64,000 nt of DNA from Acanthosepion pharaonis (GCA_903632075.3 CAHIKZ030000028.1:180001-244000), one strand, 5' to 3'; shown: positions 35,133 to 46,784, numbered from the stretch's first letter. Program-made: numbers and translations. The notes: generated by a model from the letters alone, not told the origin.

Positions 35133-35923
35133 GAGTAATCCTAATGTTACCATGTTATCTTAACTGTTAGGAATATTTGAGATAATGTACAGCTTTTGAA
35201 GATCCTTTATTTTAAGCACATTTCTTTTCAAAAGTACAAAAAATCAGACTATGTATTCAGCTAACAGTGTAAAGACACACATCTGAACACCTCATTAGTT
35301 AATAAAATCTTTGCTTTTAGGTAAGGGTAAGGGACATAGAATTGTAATTTTTCCACATAAATTATTATAGATAGTTTAAATTTATTCATAACTAGAGTGA
35401 TCTAACAAACCTGAGGTTAGGGTTATGGTAAGGAGTACTATAATACTAGAAATACCAGTGAAAATTTCACAATTTTCCTATTGGAATTTTCTGATGAATC
35501 TTAATTCGAAAGTTAATAAATGAATATGCTTCTTGCAAGTTCCACAACTATGAAATATTCATGGAAATTCCATTATTGCCTTGTTAAATATCTGAACAGA
35601 ATAACTTTAACAAAATATTACAATAACAATCATAATATGAATGCAGGTTGTTATTTAAAGAAGTAAGAAGGTACAAATAAAAAGATTCAAAATTGACAAG
35701 TTTTTCAATTTCACTGAAGCAAACACTGAACACAAATCGCCTCCTTTATCTTCGCTTTCTTTTCCTTTCCCTAAAACCAAACAGCACCTTTGTAGATATC
35801 TTTTAATCCATCTATTTTTGAGATCAAATAGGAATGGTCCATTGTTTATCTGAGGCAATGGCAAGGTGTAACATATGTGCTAACTAATTAACTAACTGGA
35901 GAACTAAGGAAAGAGCAGGATTA
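35133..35923. other. No gene recognised
   Basis: AT-rich. No supported feature up to the Helitron-like element. Confidence 0.4.
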
Positions 35924-36694
35924 TCTCTATAAAAGACAGGATGTGCATGTGTGTGTAATGAATGCACGGCTGCAATTTTCGATGAATTTGCACCAAAATT
36001 TACATGCACATGCTCCAAGTTAGTGGGAAGGCCAAGACCGATTTTGCATTTCCCAACTCACATCGATAATGGAAATAATTGATTTTTTCATGCTTCTACG
36101 GCAGTTTTCATGTACTTTGCGGCCATTTTGTACTGGCCAGAGTGAGAGCCAATAGCTGGCTGCCACGAATAGGCAGGAAGATTCTATTGGCCAGTGTGAG
36201 AGCCAACAGCTGACTTACACAAATGTTAACTAGCATGCTAGCATGTAAAAAAAAAATCGATAGCTGCATTCGTCACAAGTGGGAAAAATTTAAATCTGCA
36301 TAGCACTTTTCTCCAATTGGCTTATTCGTTTGCTTAAACTCAATGCTGATTCTGATTCCGCAGAACTGGGTTGGGTATGAAAAAGTATTTTTTGTTAACA
36401 TTCTTTTTTCATTCGGTTTTTTCCAGTTACGAGTCCTTTTTTAAAGTTGATTGTTTTGTGTTCATTTTCTTTAGTTCTTTTTTCATAACAGATTTAATGT
36501 TTAGTATAGAGCGTAGAAAAAATTTGCAGTGTGAGATAGGCAAGAAGTAAGGCATGTAGCAACATCAGCACAGCAAAGGGCACTCCTTTAAAGACAAGGA
36601 AGGGCAAAAATATTTTAAGTCAAGTGATAGCGATTGCTCTATGAGTCGTACAATTTTTGAATCAAGCACAGGCAATGCCGGGCCATGCTGCTAG
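35924..36694 (+). mobile_element. Non-autonomous Helitron-like element
   Basis: Seen: it starts 5'-TCTCTATAAAAG after an A and ends ...GGCAATGCCGGGCC, ATGCTG, CTAG followed by T. That fits Helitron rules: 5' TC, 3' CTRR, a GC-rich hairpin-like segment a few bases before the 3' end (GGC AAT GCC), insertion between A and T, and no terminal inverted repeats or target duplication. Length is about 771 bases with no Rep/helicase frame, so non-autonomous. It is notably less AT-rich than its flanks. It contains an internal imperfect direct repeat (TGGCCAGAGTGAGAGCCAA at about 36135 and TGGCCAGTGTGAGAGCCAA at about 36189). The family was not confirmed by a second copy in the window. Confidence 0.72.
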
Positions 36695-36774
36695 TGATAT
36701 TATAAATTTGTAAATGAAAAATAAAAAGGATAGGAACTATAAATGACAATAATATCTGATCTTGATTATGTCAT

Positions 36775-36985
36775 TTTTTTCTCTCTTCAAGTTACATGTG
36801 CAATCCATTTTAGTTGTTGCTGTTGTTGAAAGTCCACAGGTTATGTGGTTTCTGTTATTTGGTATAGTTCTTTGTTTGTGATACTGTAACACCAGTCCAC
36901 AATGTTCAAAGAATGGTCTTCACCAAAACCTACAGGCTTCATTAATGCAAAGTCATTTTTAATCATTGTTTTGAATATTAAAAAC
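36775..36985 (-). mobile_element. LINE family 3 fragment
   Basis: The minus strand gives KPVGFGEDH, then TNKELYQITETT, then QQQQQLKWIAHVT and a final NDIIKM block, the same succession as at 6300-6480. A stop interrupts after TETT. Confidence 0.6.
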
Positions 36986-37099
36986 AATACTACAAAATTA
37001 CTAGAAACTTTATGTAAATTTACATATGAATTGAATATAAAAAAAATGTAAAGCAGTTAGAAAAATAACTGAAAGACATTAACATATTTCACTGGTTTT

Positions 37100-37400
37100 A
37101 GAGAAAATGGAAACAAAACAACACTTATACTTAACATCAAAAAGAAAGAGTTGAAATTGCTAGGGCATATAATGAGGAAAGAGGACTTGGTAAATTTAAC
37201 ACCCACAGAATATACTGAAGTCAAGATGGACAAAGAAAAACAACATTAACCTAACAAGCTTGTGTAAATGGATGGCAGAACAGAGTTTAGGAGAGATGAA
37301 CAAAAAGACAAAATTTACTAAGAGCTACAAAGGATAGGAAATTGTGGAGAGGCATGATCGCTAATGTCCTGAAGGGACACAGGACAGAGAAGGAGGAGGA
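37100..37400 (+). mobile_element. RTE-like LINE, C-terminal tail
   Basis: Block order: AGAGTTGAAATTGCTAGGGC, CATATAATGAGGAAAGA, CTTGGTAAATTTAAC, GTGTAAATGGATGGCAGAAC, AGAGCTACAAAGGATAGGA and TGATCGCTAATGTCCTGAAG. This matches the ends of the copies at 12870-12960 and 34850-34970. Decayed. Confidence 0.65.
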
Positions 37401-38779
37401 GGAAGTCCAAGAAAAATCGGACTACTGGAAATTAAGAGGAGTGAACAAATATTGAGATCTTCATAATTTTATAGACTAAACAAGAGAATGACAAGATGTG
37501 GTAAGGTGTAACACTAACCAGGCACAAAGTTCAAGATGTTACATCTAACCTCTGTCTCACCACCACTGAGCTATCAAATTTGAGCAGGAAACTGGAAAGG
37601 CTGATAAATACCAAAGCTGTCGGCTGTCACTGAATTTATGGCTAAAACATGAGGACAGATATGGAGACTGAGATAACTAAGGGAGACAACTTTTGTTTAT
37701 GTTAAAGTGAGTGCAGAATTGATGGAAAGTGGAGAGGTAGTAAAAAAGTGCTATAAACAAGAGACATTTAGATATTGAGAAGAGAAAAGGACAAAAATAA
37801 AAGAGGAAAAGAAAAAAGATCACCTTGAACTTCTATGACCATTGCTTACCTCCTCCCTGCAAGTGTTTTTTTTTTCTGCTAAAAACTAAGACACTATGAA
37901 CAGAAAGCATGATTGGATGGAATGCAAACACAAAACTAAAACCATCAGTTATAGAAAAAGAAAAGTCAAGAAACAAAATATATAGAAATCAACTTAAGAT
38001 ACATGTGTACAAAGCAATAAACAATACACTTTTAAATATACATAAAAGCTAGTGAACTTGCCTCTGCTGTTACAAAATGGTATTTTGATAAAAACCAAGC
38101 TAGGAATGCCAAGGCTGCTAACACATTACTTGATAAACCATTTTCAAAATATACCATAATCCTGTATAGCTTTGTGTTAAATATGGATGAGAAAATGTTA
38201 TCATATTAACTTAAAGCACATGCAGTCAATAAGAATGTTAATTTTAGCTTATTCAAAATGCAAGTTCTTGCAAGGCAGTTTGTGGTAGATAGCATTAATC
38301 ACACACTCAAAATCCCATCATACCCCCACCAAAGAAAGACTTGTGTCAGCTGACTCTTAATGCCACAAATTCCAGAAAAAAAGGAGTTCACTCACTCTCT
38401 TTTGCCGCCAACCATCTCCAGGGTAAGAGGTGCCTTCTGACATCGCTACAAAATCAGAACATTGAAGATGCACTCACAAGCATGAACAACAGTAAATAGA
38501 AACCAAATTTATCAACCTGGTTGATCTAAATTCCGAATGCTTTCATTACAACTGCATGAACTCAGCATTGATATGTCTTCACTGGGTGGAGGGCTTCCAA
38601 GACTGAAGTCAATGACCAGTGGGGAGAGTTTTCTGATGGAATCAACAGCCAGATTTCCATCACCAATGTCTTCAAGTCTGAGGACATTGGCTCTGATCTA
38701 ACTTGGAGAGAGATGGATTCTGCCAGGTTTACACAATATACCAATGTCCTGAAAGACATTCAGATATAAGAGTTAGTTG
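37401..38779. other. Unassigned; one ORF-like patch at 38570-38770
   Basis: 38570-38770 (plus) has an open stretch reading GWRASKTEVNDQWGEFSDG, then ISITNVFKSEDIGSDLTWRE, ending at a stop near 38770. It looks more protein-like than its surroundings but has no start, no clear splice sites and no family I recognise. The rest is AT-rich. Confidence 0.3.
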
Positions 38780-39062
38780 AACATGTGTTACTGTTATCTA
38801 GTGGTCATGAGTTCAATCCTTGGATCTGGTAGTGATGCACCAATTCAGCAAGAGTGAATAATAGTTGATATCACAGGGACAAAATACCACAATAATCAAC
38901 AGATATCCCATATCAGCTAATCAATTGACACCTGATGATGAACAGAGTGGACTTGGTTGAAACATTGTGTCTATAATAAAATCTATATCAACCAAGATGA
39001 GAATAGTTCCAAATAATACAAGAATATTGACAATTACTCTCATCTCAGAAATGAAATACTAA
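38780..39062 (+). mobile_element. SINE, head and tail recognisable
   Basis: A B-box-like CATGAGTTCAATCCTTGG lies at 38807. The tail carries CCTGATGATGAACAGAG, TTGAAACATTGTG and finally ATCTCAGAAATGAAAT, as in the other tails. The A-box region is decayed. Confidence 0.6.
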
Positions 39063-39526
39063 ATTAAGAAAAGATTTATTGAAAGAAACCTCTGACCCTG
39101 ATCACTTATGGTAAAATAGTAGTGTTATATAGGAATAAAATGTCACTGCAGACACTGGAGTTTGAACACAGATCATCAGAAAGCAAACACAGGCAATCCC
39201 ATTTTGAATAAGTAGATCACATGATGGTAAAGGAAATCTATATATGGGAATTAGCATGACATTTATCTATATGGATACTATTCAGATCACTATACTCGAG
39301 CAAGTACTAAGTCTCTACTACAATGAACATTACAAAGATGACAAAGATTTGAAAGGGTTTCAGAGAGGGTTACAAATTGTAACAATATTTGGTTGTATGT
39401 TTCAACATTTTCAAAATAAATGAATTCAATACATACATGGATTTTATATATATTTATATACAGAACAACATACCTCAGAAAAGGAGATAAATATATATTT
39501 ATGTGATTAGCAGTAGTCTGTGTGTA

Positions 39527-39790
39527 TATATAGTGGCTCAGATTAAGGAATCAAAGAGTTGAGTTTGAATTCCAGTCGAGTTCATTACATTGACATATGC
39601 TAATACGAATATGAATCCATCTCTTCTCTCTCCAGCTATGAGGTAAATAGCAGGATAGACTGGGTCCTATAGTCTTGGGTGGTGAATGGTCTAGAAGAAG
39701 GACAACTCTGAATTCAAAACCTGTGGAGGGTCATTTGGTGACCTTGTGGCATACTATGCATCATTTTTGTGTATTTGGCTCTTCCAAAAA
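39527..39790 (+). mobile_element. SINE of a second family
   Basis: The head has TAGTGGCTCAGATTAAGG (A-box-like) and TTGAGTTTGAATTCCAG (B-box-like). The body carries AATCCATCTCTTCTCTC, GACTGGGTCCTATAGTC and AAGGACAACTCTGAATTC. The same body occurs at 49925-50040 and 52900-53150. The tail differs from the first SINE family. Confidence 0.65.
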
Positions 39791-41604
39791 GTGCGGTTAA
39801 TTCTGCCTTCACCACTATAATCAAATGATATGTGAAGGTAGTCTGGCTGTTGGTTCTAAGCTGCTTGGAACTGAGCTACTTGATACAGTATATATATGGT
39901 GTTGCCACATGGTTTAGTACAGACTAAAAAATCAGTTCTCCTGGGGAATGAAGTCTCTCCAGTCAAATTTTGCTGCTATGGCACCCTGTTGTTGAAGGGT
40001 GCAAGAAAAAAAAAAGAGTTTATAGAAAAAATGTTAAGCTTCAAAAATGTTTAATTTAAGGACACTCTAAAATATTCTTAAAACTGTGTAAATAAAGGTA
40101 ATTAATGCATTTGGCAAATTATTATGAGATCCTTTTTGTGTTCATAAATATTTTTCCTCCACTTTACTTCTGTTTATAAATACATATTGTAAAATAAAAT
40201 CCTTACATTAACCTTGATAACATCCTGCAGGGGACAAAACATGTTGGTAAAGAAAAATTTTCCATTTGTTATTTATTCATAGTGTCTTTTTACAGATATA
40301 TTTTATTTATATCTGAATTTTTACATTCATACATATACATATATCAGGAAAAGAATCAAATAAGTGGAGGAGAAATAGGAACTAGTTCCTGTTGACCATT
40401 ACAAGTGACCCCAATTGAGCAAAGAATGCTTTCTTAGAGTTACAATTAACAAGTAAATCAGCACTTCCATGGCTACCTTTTCCTCAAGATCAAACAATTG
40501 ACCCAGAAAAACATTAGTTTACTTCCAGCACTTGATTTTTTTTATGTTCCTGTGTAAAACATTGCAGCCAAGGTGTAGGTGGGGAAATGTTTTCAAGGTT
40601 TTCAAGTGCTTAGTCCCAAGGTAATGAAAAAATGTCACAGGGTAAAAAAAAAAAAAAAAAAAAATTAATCCAGATGGAAAAATAAATTTTATTTTATCCA
40701 TAAAATTCAAAAGGAAGAACAGGGAAAAATAAATTATTAAAAAGAATTTAGACAAGGTGAATGCTAGGTGGCAACACAGGTTCAATCCAAGTCAAGCACT
40801 CTACTATCACTATCCTTGATTATGTACCAAGGACATTTGATATACAGTTTGCTGTCTAATCTCAGAAAAACAATTACAAATTTCCTAGTGATAAATTTGG
40901 ATTTTTCCTTTCAGAGAAAAATCTTCTATTTTTTTTTAATCAATTCACCCCAAGCAAAGCAATAGCACCACTAAGATGCAAAATAGGCTACTGGAAGTGA
41001 AACAGGAAAAAAAAAAGACTTTAGAAGGAACCAGAAAAATCCAAAAATAGTATAATTCTCAGAGTTTAGGCAGAGACATTAGAAGTATAGAGTTGAAGTA
41101 GAATTTAGAAAGAACTGGAAACCTAATCCTAAACAGGAAACAAGGAATAAACATCTCCACCTGTTCAAAAGACTGGGGAGGAGAGCTTTTTACCAAACAT
41201 TATTGATTCTAAAGATACTGTCTATAACTTTAAGAAGTTCCAAGTTCTCTTCAAAAAGTGAACTCCCCCTTTATATTATTCTTGCTAAAACATTTCAGCA
41301 GATACATTCTTCAGGCTTTTTCAGGTGTATAATTCATAAAGAATTACATGGACTGCAGTGAATGATATTATCTATCTATTGTTATTGAGATGAATGGATT
41401 CAATTAGTATATTAGTGACTCTCTTGCATGATTTAAGAGAGAAAGAGGGAAACAAAGAGAAGCAAATAGATAAACTCCACTAATATTCTATATTGTAAAA
41501 GAATATCTAATTCTCTTTACCATCACATTTTGTGTGTGACTTTTCGTACACATATGTAATGTATATGTTTATGTTGTGTATGAGTGTGTGTGTTGTGTCA
41601 TTTA
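39791..41604. other. No gene recognised; A-run and weak LINE-tail patch
   Basis: Contains a 20-base A-run at about 40646-40665. A patch at 40945-40975 (TTCACCCCAAGCAAAGC) resembles the end of LINE family 2. Otherwise nothing is supported. Confidence 0.35.
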
Positions 41605-41961
41605 ATGTATGCACAATAACATTAATAATTATGTGTGGGGCACAGTTGAGCATGAGACCAACAAAACTCCTTGTAACACCAAAGATGAACTGAAGGCAAG
41701 GATTAGAGCAGCATTCACCACCTTAAGTAAGGAGGCTGTCCAGAACAGTTGCAAGAGAATCCAAAGACGTCTGGAGACCGTGTCAACCACAGTCTCCAGA
41801 CATCTTTGGATTCTCTTTTGGAGTCAATGGCAATTTTACTGAATAAATTTACATTTTAGCATTTCAGAATATTTTTGTGTAATTTTCGTAAATATATCTG
41901 TTAAAATGTCAGTGTTATTTTCATTTTTACCTAATTTAGACAATTTATTCTTTGCACCCTG
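41605..41961 (+). pseudogene. Mariner transposase 3' fragment with right TIR
   Basis: Encodes NNYVWGTVEHETNKTPCNTK, then DELKARIRAAFTTLSKEAVQ, and KRIQRRLETV, the same C-terminal block as the 15.4-16.3 kb element and better preserved. The downstream non-coding part and the terminal ACAATTTATTCTTTGCACC match the other element's 3' UTR and TIR. The 5' part is absent. The last codons are replaced by an inverted copy of upstream bases at 41792-41816 (see findings). Confidence 0.88.
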
Positions 41962-41984
41962 TATAAGTCAGCCGTTTGTCCAGG

Positions 41985-42520
41985 CCTCAAATATTGCTGC
42001 TACCTATGGTTCGGTGCTCCTGCTTTATATTTATAGATTCTTGATAAAATCCAAAAATGAATCAGCAATATTATTAGTCCTGAACTGGCATCTCAGCTTC
42101 AGTCACTTTCCCACTGCCATAAAGTTGCTTCCCTTTGCCTTTTCTATAAATACTTTCATGGTAATTGTTTGGATGAGCTCTTCACTATGGTACCTAGACT
42201 TTACGAATTCAAGTGCAGAACTAGATTAGCAACAAGGTCCCATCAGTTTACAGTTGAATAGGTTAGATGTAACCATAAGTTCTATGCTAGCAGTTTTTCT
42301 TGCACTTCTCACGTATGGAACTTTTCTGGATTCTTGTTTTCAAGACAAGTTTGATCTTCAAAAATTTAAATGCAATGTCAATCCTTATCTATTGTCTTGC
42401 TGATTATTCTTCTATTGTTCTCATTCCTCAAAAATGCTTTTGTTTTCTAATTCTCTCACACCCAGTAACCCCCATGTGTCTTAGTAGCTCTGCTACCTTA
42501 CATGGGGTGAATTTAATTAA
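41985..42520 (+). mobile_element. LINE family 2, C-terminal region
   Basis: The plus strand carries YGSVLLLYIYRFLIKS, then SHFPTAIKLLPF, STN/INTFMVIVWMSSSL and, after 42300, RMELFWILVFKT with LILSHPVTP. These correspond to the Q.RA..L, RR.VA.LCLFYKYY and final segments of LINE C-termini, heavily decayed. The 3' end CTACCTTACATGGGGTGA is shared, inverted, with 43575-43990. Confidence 0.55.
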
Positions 42521-43574
42521 AAAAAAAAAAAATCTCCATGAATTACTGTCAATTTTGAATTTGGAAAGTTTTTCTGTATTTTATTTATTTTATTTTGATA
42601 ATATTTTTTCATTAAAAACTTCATTTTTTTTTTTTTTGCTGTCTTAGATTTTTGGTCTGGGGAATTCTCATTATTTGCATTATTTATATGTGAACTAGTG
42701 TCCCACATTTTTGTTATTATCAAACTTTTTTTTTTACCTACAAATCAACTGATAAATTAATATTTAGAATTAGCTAATGCCAAATTTCATTGGCTTGTAT
42801 CAGATTATGAATAACAACCTCTTTCTCAAGTTTACTTGTCTACTAAGAATCATGTGGATTTATAAGAGAAAAGAAATGTTATATGATAGAGCTTAGGTCA
42901 GCAAAACAGTGTTATGGCCAAGGTTGGTCGGGGACAGAAAAGTGATTGGGTAGACATTAGTTGCTGGAGAGATAAGCTTGTCACTTAGAAAAGCTAGTTC
43001 CCATCTGTCAATGAAATTTAATATAGATAGAATCCCCAAGTCAACGTGACCACCTGCACACCCAGCGATGAAGTTTTATAAAAAATAATATAAAAATATT
43101 TCAAATAACCAGTTCTTAAATTAGTGGAGGTTAATAAAAGGAAAAGAAATATTAGATGACATGCCATTCTTCAGCTGAGTGAATAGCATACATGGTCTTT
43201 TCTTTCTCTTCACTGTTGTAATATAAAAAATAGTTGTACAGACCTCCTTTATTAAAATTATTTTTTTTATTCATTTAAATGTCAATTTAGTTATTTATTG
43301 TCACTGGTATACCACTATGGCTGATGAACTTGAGTGCAGACAGGTCAGCGATTCTTCCTGGTTTATTCAACTGAGTTTCTTATTAAGAAAATATGGGGAA
43401 ATTATTATTTAAGTTAATAGATATAGATTTATCTCCCTTGAAGAGAATTTTTTTTGTTTTTTTGGAGGTGAGTGCAATTTATATTTAATCAAAAATTACT
43501 TGGTAGCCAGAGTCAACAGGAAATTGTTTTATTCCCTGAATTAAGATATTTTAACAGTATTTTTTTTTTTTTAA
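42521..43574. other. No gene recognised
   Basis: AT-rich with T-runs (42628-42640, 43560-43572), flanked by opposed LINE family 2 tails. No supported feature. Confidence 0.4.
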
Positions 43575-43990
43575 ATCGGTATCACCCCATGCAAGGTAGT
43601 AAAGCCACTAAAGCACAAGAGGTTACAGAGTGTGGAAGAATTAGAAGCTGAAATATTAATGATGAATAGGAAGAGGAAAGAGTAATCAGGAGGATAGTAG
43701 ATAGTGATTGACATTGCATTTAAATAAGGGAGATCCACAAGCAAGAAGTGTGAGAAAAGAAACTGTTAACATAAAATTCATGGATACATTTAGCCAGCTC
43801 AACTATAAATTGATAAGCTCTTCATGCCAGTCAAGTACTGTGCTTAAATTCAAAAAGTCTAGTACCATAATGAAGAGCTCATCTAAACAATTGTCATGAA
43901 AGTATTTATAGAAAAGGTACAGAGAGGTAAACTTACAGCAGTGGGAAAATGTGCTTTGATGTGCTGTTTTTACTTTGTTACAGTAATACA
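43575..43990 (-). mobile_element. LINE family 2, C-terminal region
   Basis: Minus-strand FSHCCKFTSLYLFYKYFHDN, then CLDELFIMVLD, is the RRR-VA-L-LFYKYYHG-CSDEL block of a LINE C-terminus. The 3' end (TCACCCCATGCAAGG in plus orientation) matches the end of the plus-strand copy at 42520. The pair forms inverted arms of about 400 bases. Confidence 0.62.
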
Positions 43991-44148
43991 CACTCAAACA
44001 TACAGAAATAAGATCATAACTGCTTGTGCTTATTTAGCAGGTAACTGTGATGGATTTTAGAGAACTGAAAAGTAATTACTTGCCAAACAGGTAACATTGA
44101 ATAGGTGTCAGTGTTGGATTTTTGTCAAAACCAAATCAATGGCTTTGT

Positions 44149-44533
44149 ATTGAAGGTATACATTTAGTAGAAATTAGTAGAAATATATTTAGTATTGAAG
44201 GTATACATTTAGTAGAAATTAGTAGAAATATATTTAGTATTGAAGGTATACATTTAGTAGAAATTAGTAGAAATATATTTAGTATTGAAGGTATACATTT
44301 AGTAGAAATTAGTAGAAATATATTTAGTATTGAATGTATACATTTAGTAGAAATTAGTAGAAATATATTTAGTATTGAAGGTATACATTTAGTAGAAATT
44401 AGTAGAAATATATTTAGTATTGAAGGTATACATTTAGTAGAAATTAGTAGAAATATATTTAGTATTGAAGGTATACATTTAGTAGAAATTAGTAGAAATA
44501 TATTTAGTATTGAAGGTATACATTTAGTAGAAA
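44149..44533 (+). repeat. 45-bp minisatellite, 8 full copies plus a partial
   Basis: The unit ATTGAAGGTATACATTTAGT, then AGAAATTAGTAGAAATATAT, then TTAGT is repeated eight times in full from 44149, with a ninth partial unit. Seven full units look identical; unit 5 carries one G-to-T change. Since 45 is a multiple of three, an open frame runs through the array (EGIHLVEISRNIFS per unit); this is probably an artefact. Each unit holds an inner TTAGTAGAAA duplication. Confidence 0.97.
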
Positions 44534-44934
44534 GGCCGATAAAATGACAGATGAATACAGCTGGAGATACAACAAAACAACTTGTAGGAAGTAATTAAAT
44601 ATAGAATCAAGTAGGTTTTTTCTTTTTTTAAATTGAAGGTTAAGACAGAGTTTCTTTTTTATATATTTGTAATCCAAGGATATTGTGTGTAGAAACAATG
44701 AAAAGAAAATTATTATTGCTTACTGAAGAAGCTTCTGTAAGTGGGGGGGATTTAAAATTTCATTTTAGTAGAGAGAGAAAGAGATTTGCACAAGTAGCTT
44801 CATCACATCCAAAAAATAATTTGTAAAGTACTGACTGAAAAAACATCAATTTTCTGTCCATTAAGTAGCCCAAGTCTGTCTTTTTTATCAAAGCAAAAAT
44901 TATCTATTAACATATAAATATATATTACATATCG

Positions 44935-45430
44935 ATATATCATATAATACATATCATGTATCAATATATAATACATATCATGTATCAATATATAATACAT
45001 ATTTTGTATTAATTTCCAGGTTGTCCCTAAAGTCTGGACACATACAAAAACTCATTAACTATATTTTTTTTACCTCCATAGATTGAACATAATTCTTCTT
45101 TCAACAAAACTAACTTCTTTTTCTGGGGTATGAGAAAGGAGAAGGTGTACTCAATGTAAATCACAGATGCAACACACTGGATTGAAAATATAAAGAGTAA
45201 ATCTGCTAAAATTGATGGCAATGAGGAGTCAAGTGAATATTGCAAAGCACATCAACCTTTGCATTACAAATGATGGAAATCATATTGAAGATGTTATTTG
45301 TTAAAATTCCAGTTCAATAAAATTCATTTCTTGAAAATATGCATTTTTGCCTAGGGTGTCCAGACTTTAGGGACACCCTGTATAATATATAATGCATATT
45401 ATGTTTTTAATATATAATACATACAAATAT
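44935..45430. repeat. AT-rich minisatellite interrupted by a MITE
   Basis: A unit of about 24-25 bases (ATACATATCATGTATCAATA) repeats about three times at 44940-45005. Related AT-rich units resume at 45381-45430. The MITE at 45017-45380 lies between them. Confidence 0.8.
45017..45380 (-). mobile_element. Mariner-type MITE with 25-bp TIRs
   Basis: Strand assigned arbitrarily: the residual transposase frame reads on plus. The ends CAGGTTGTCCCTAAAGTCTG and (reverse complement of right end) CAGGGTGTCCCTAAAGTCTG form TIRs. Inside, the plus strand retains a transposase C-terminal piece: FFWG..KEKVY, then TDATHWIENIKS and finally RSQVNIAKHINLCITNDGNH ending at a TAA near 45301. It is therefore an internal-deletion derivative of an autonomous Tc1/mariner-like element, about 364 bases. 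A TA target duplication is not clear on the left. Confidence 0.85.
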
Positions 45431-45649
45431 ATGGGAAAATATGATATATAACTTTCTATATATCAGAACAATGTTCGGCAAATGAATTACAAAGTGGAAA
45501 AAATTCTGTTTCATGTGTTTTATCCTTTAGGACTTCATTGGACTAATGTTTTCTTATATATGTGTAGGAAGAGGAGGGGGGAAAATTTTTAAAATGTAAG
45601 CATCGGTTATAATTATGATATGATAAAAAATACTAAAGATGTTAGAATG

Positions 45650-46235
45650 CTAAAATTTTGAACTTTTAAATTTGATTTTTTCTTTATCGGATGTGTCTAA
45701 GTATATAGTTGAGTCAATTTCATTCAAATTCCTGATGCTTTTGTTTTTATCAATTTTATTATTAAGTACCCAAAATTGTGTTAATAGAAGAACTGCCAAG
45801 AAATGGGAAATGTTGTAAGAACCTGGATGCAAATTTACTGTGTTTGATCTAACAGCATTTTTAAATCAAAATCATGGTCAGACTCATTACAGTGAGTAAC
45901 TAATGCATTGAGAGTGTTTCTTTGTTCATATAATCTTTTACTTAAATTTCTTGAGGTTTCCCCTATGTATTCTTTGGAGCAATTATTACAGGTGATAGAG
46001 TAAATTCCTCCTTCAAGCTTTAGCTTATTATTTTGTTTTGTATTAAGTCTCTTATTGTTTAAGTAGTTGTAACAAATTTTATCTTAAGCTTAGATAATTT
46101 TTTTTCAATTGTAATTGTGATAGAGTTGGTACATAGAATAATATATCTTAATTCATTGGATTTGCCTGAATGGTTCACTCCTCTATTTTGAAATATTTGA
46201 TGTTGTCGTACATGTTGATTTTTGCTTTGAATTAT
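45650..46235 (-). pseudogene. Penelope-like element remnant with GIY-YIG endonuclease
   Basis: Penelope-like retroelements join a reverse transcriptase to a C-terminal GIY-YIG nuclease that nicks the target. Seen on the minus strand near 46013: GGIYSITCNNC, then SKEYIGETSRNLSKRLYEQR and NALVTHCNESDHDFD. It has the GIY and YIG halves, the CxxC zinc pair typical of Penelope nucleases, the conserved Arg in the KR helix, and the H-C...H segment. The frame stops after about 60 codons. A later frame (HFLAVLLLTQFWVLNNKIDK) continues to 45650. Upstream (46020-46235) the frame is shifted and only short linker-like blocks remain. RT domain absent. Confidence 0.85.
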
Positions 46236-46239
46236 TTAT

Positions 46240-46545
46240 GAGGAGTACAGAATTTTATTACATTATTTACATTATTTGGACTATTGTCCTCATCTTTGTC
46301 ACCATATTTATTACAACTTCTTCAGGTGGTTGGAATGTCGAACTGAACCCTTTATTTCGCTTACTGGGGTAGACTGTTCTAGTTCCATGTGCCGTGATTA
46401 ATGGATGTCAGTTATCAGTTATCTACTGTTAATTTTCCCTCTGAAAGTTCTCCACTGCCTTAACTGGGTATTGAACTCACACTCTTTAGGTCCTGTCACT
46501 GGATCTAACACCTTTATCCACTGTGCCATACACAGATGTCCTTAA
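46240..46545 (-). mobile_element. tRNA-headed SINE, complete layout
   Basis: Minus strand: a clear head with ATGGCACAGTGGATAAAGG (A box) and GTGAGTTCAATACCC (B box). The body includes GGAACTAGAACAGTCTACC. The tail includes AAGATGAGGACAATAG and GTAAATAATG. It abuts the Penelope remnant at 46240. Confidence 0.8.
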
Positions 46546-46784
46546 ATTTCTGGGTATTATAAACCTAATATCTTCAGCAATCATTTTTTTTACCAGTGCT
46601 CATATTGCAATTTTTTTGCTGTTATCATTTCATGTTTTTACCAGAGCTCATATTGCAATCTTTGTTGCTATTATCAGATGTCCTCAAGAATAATGTACAT
46701 AATACCTCATCTCAGAAATATAGACACATACAGAATTTTATTATAGCTTTAAAAACAAACATATTAAAAAAGTATATATTAATA

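Noticed and set aside
44122..44547. 141-codon frame of 15-residue repeats as a repeat protein
   Set aside because: The 45-bp unit keeps any stop-free frame open. There is no signal peptide, no splice context and no coding flank; kept only as a note in findings.
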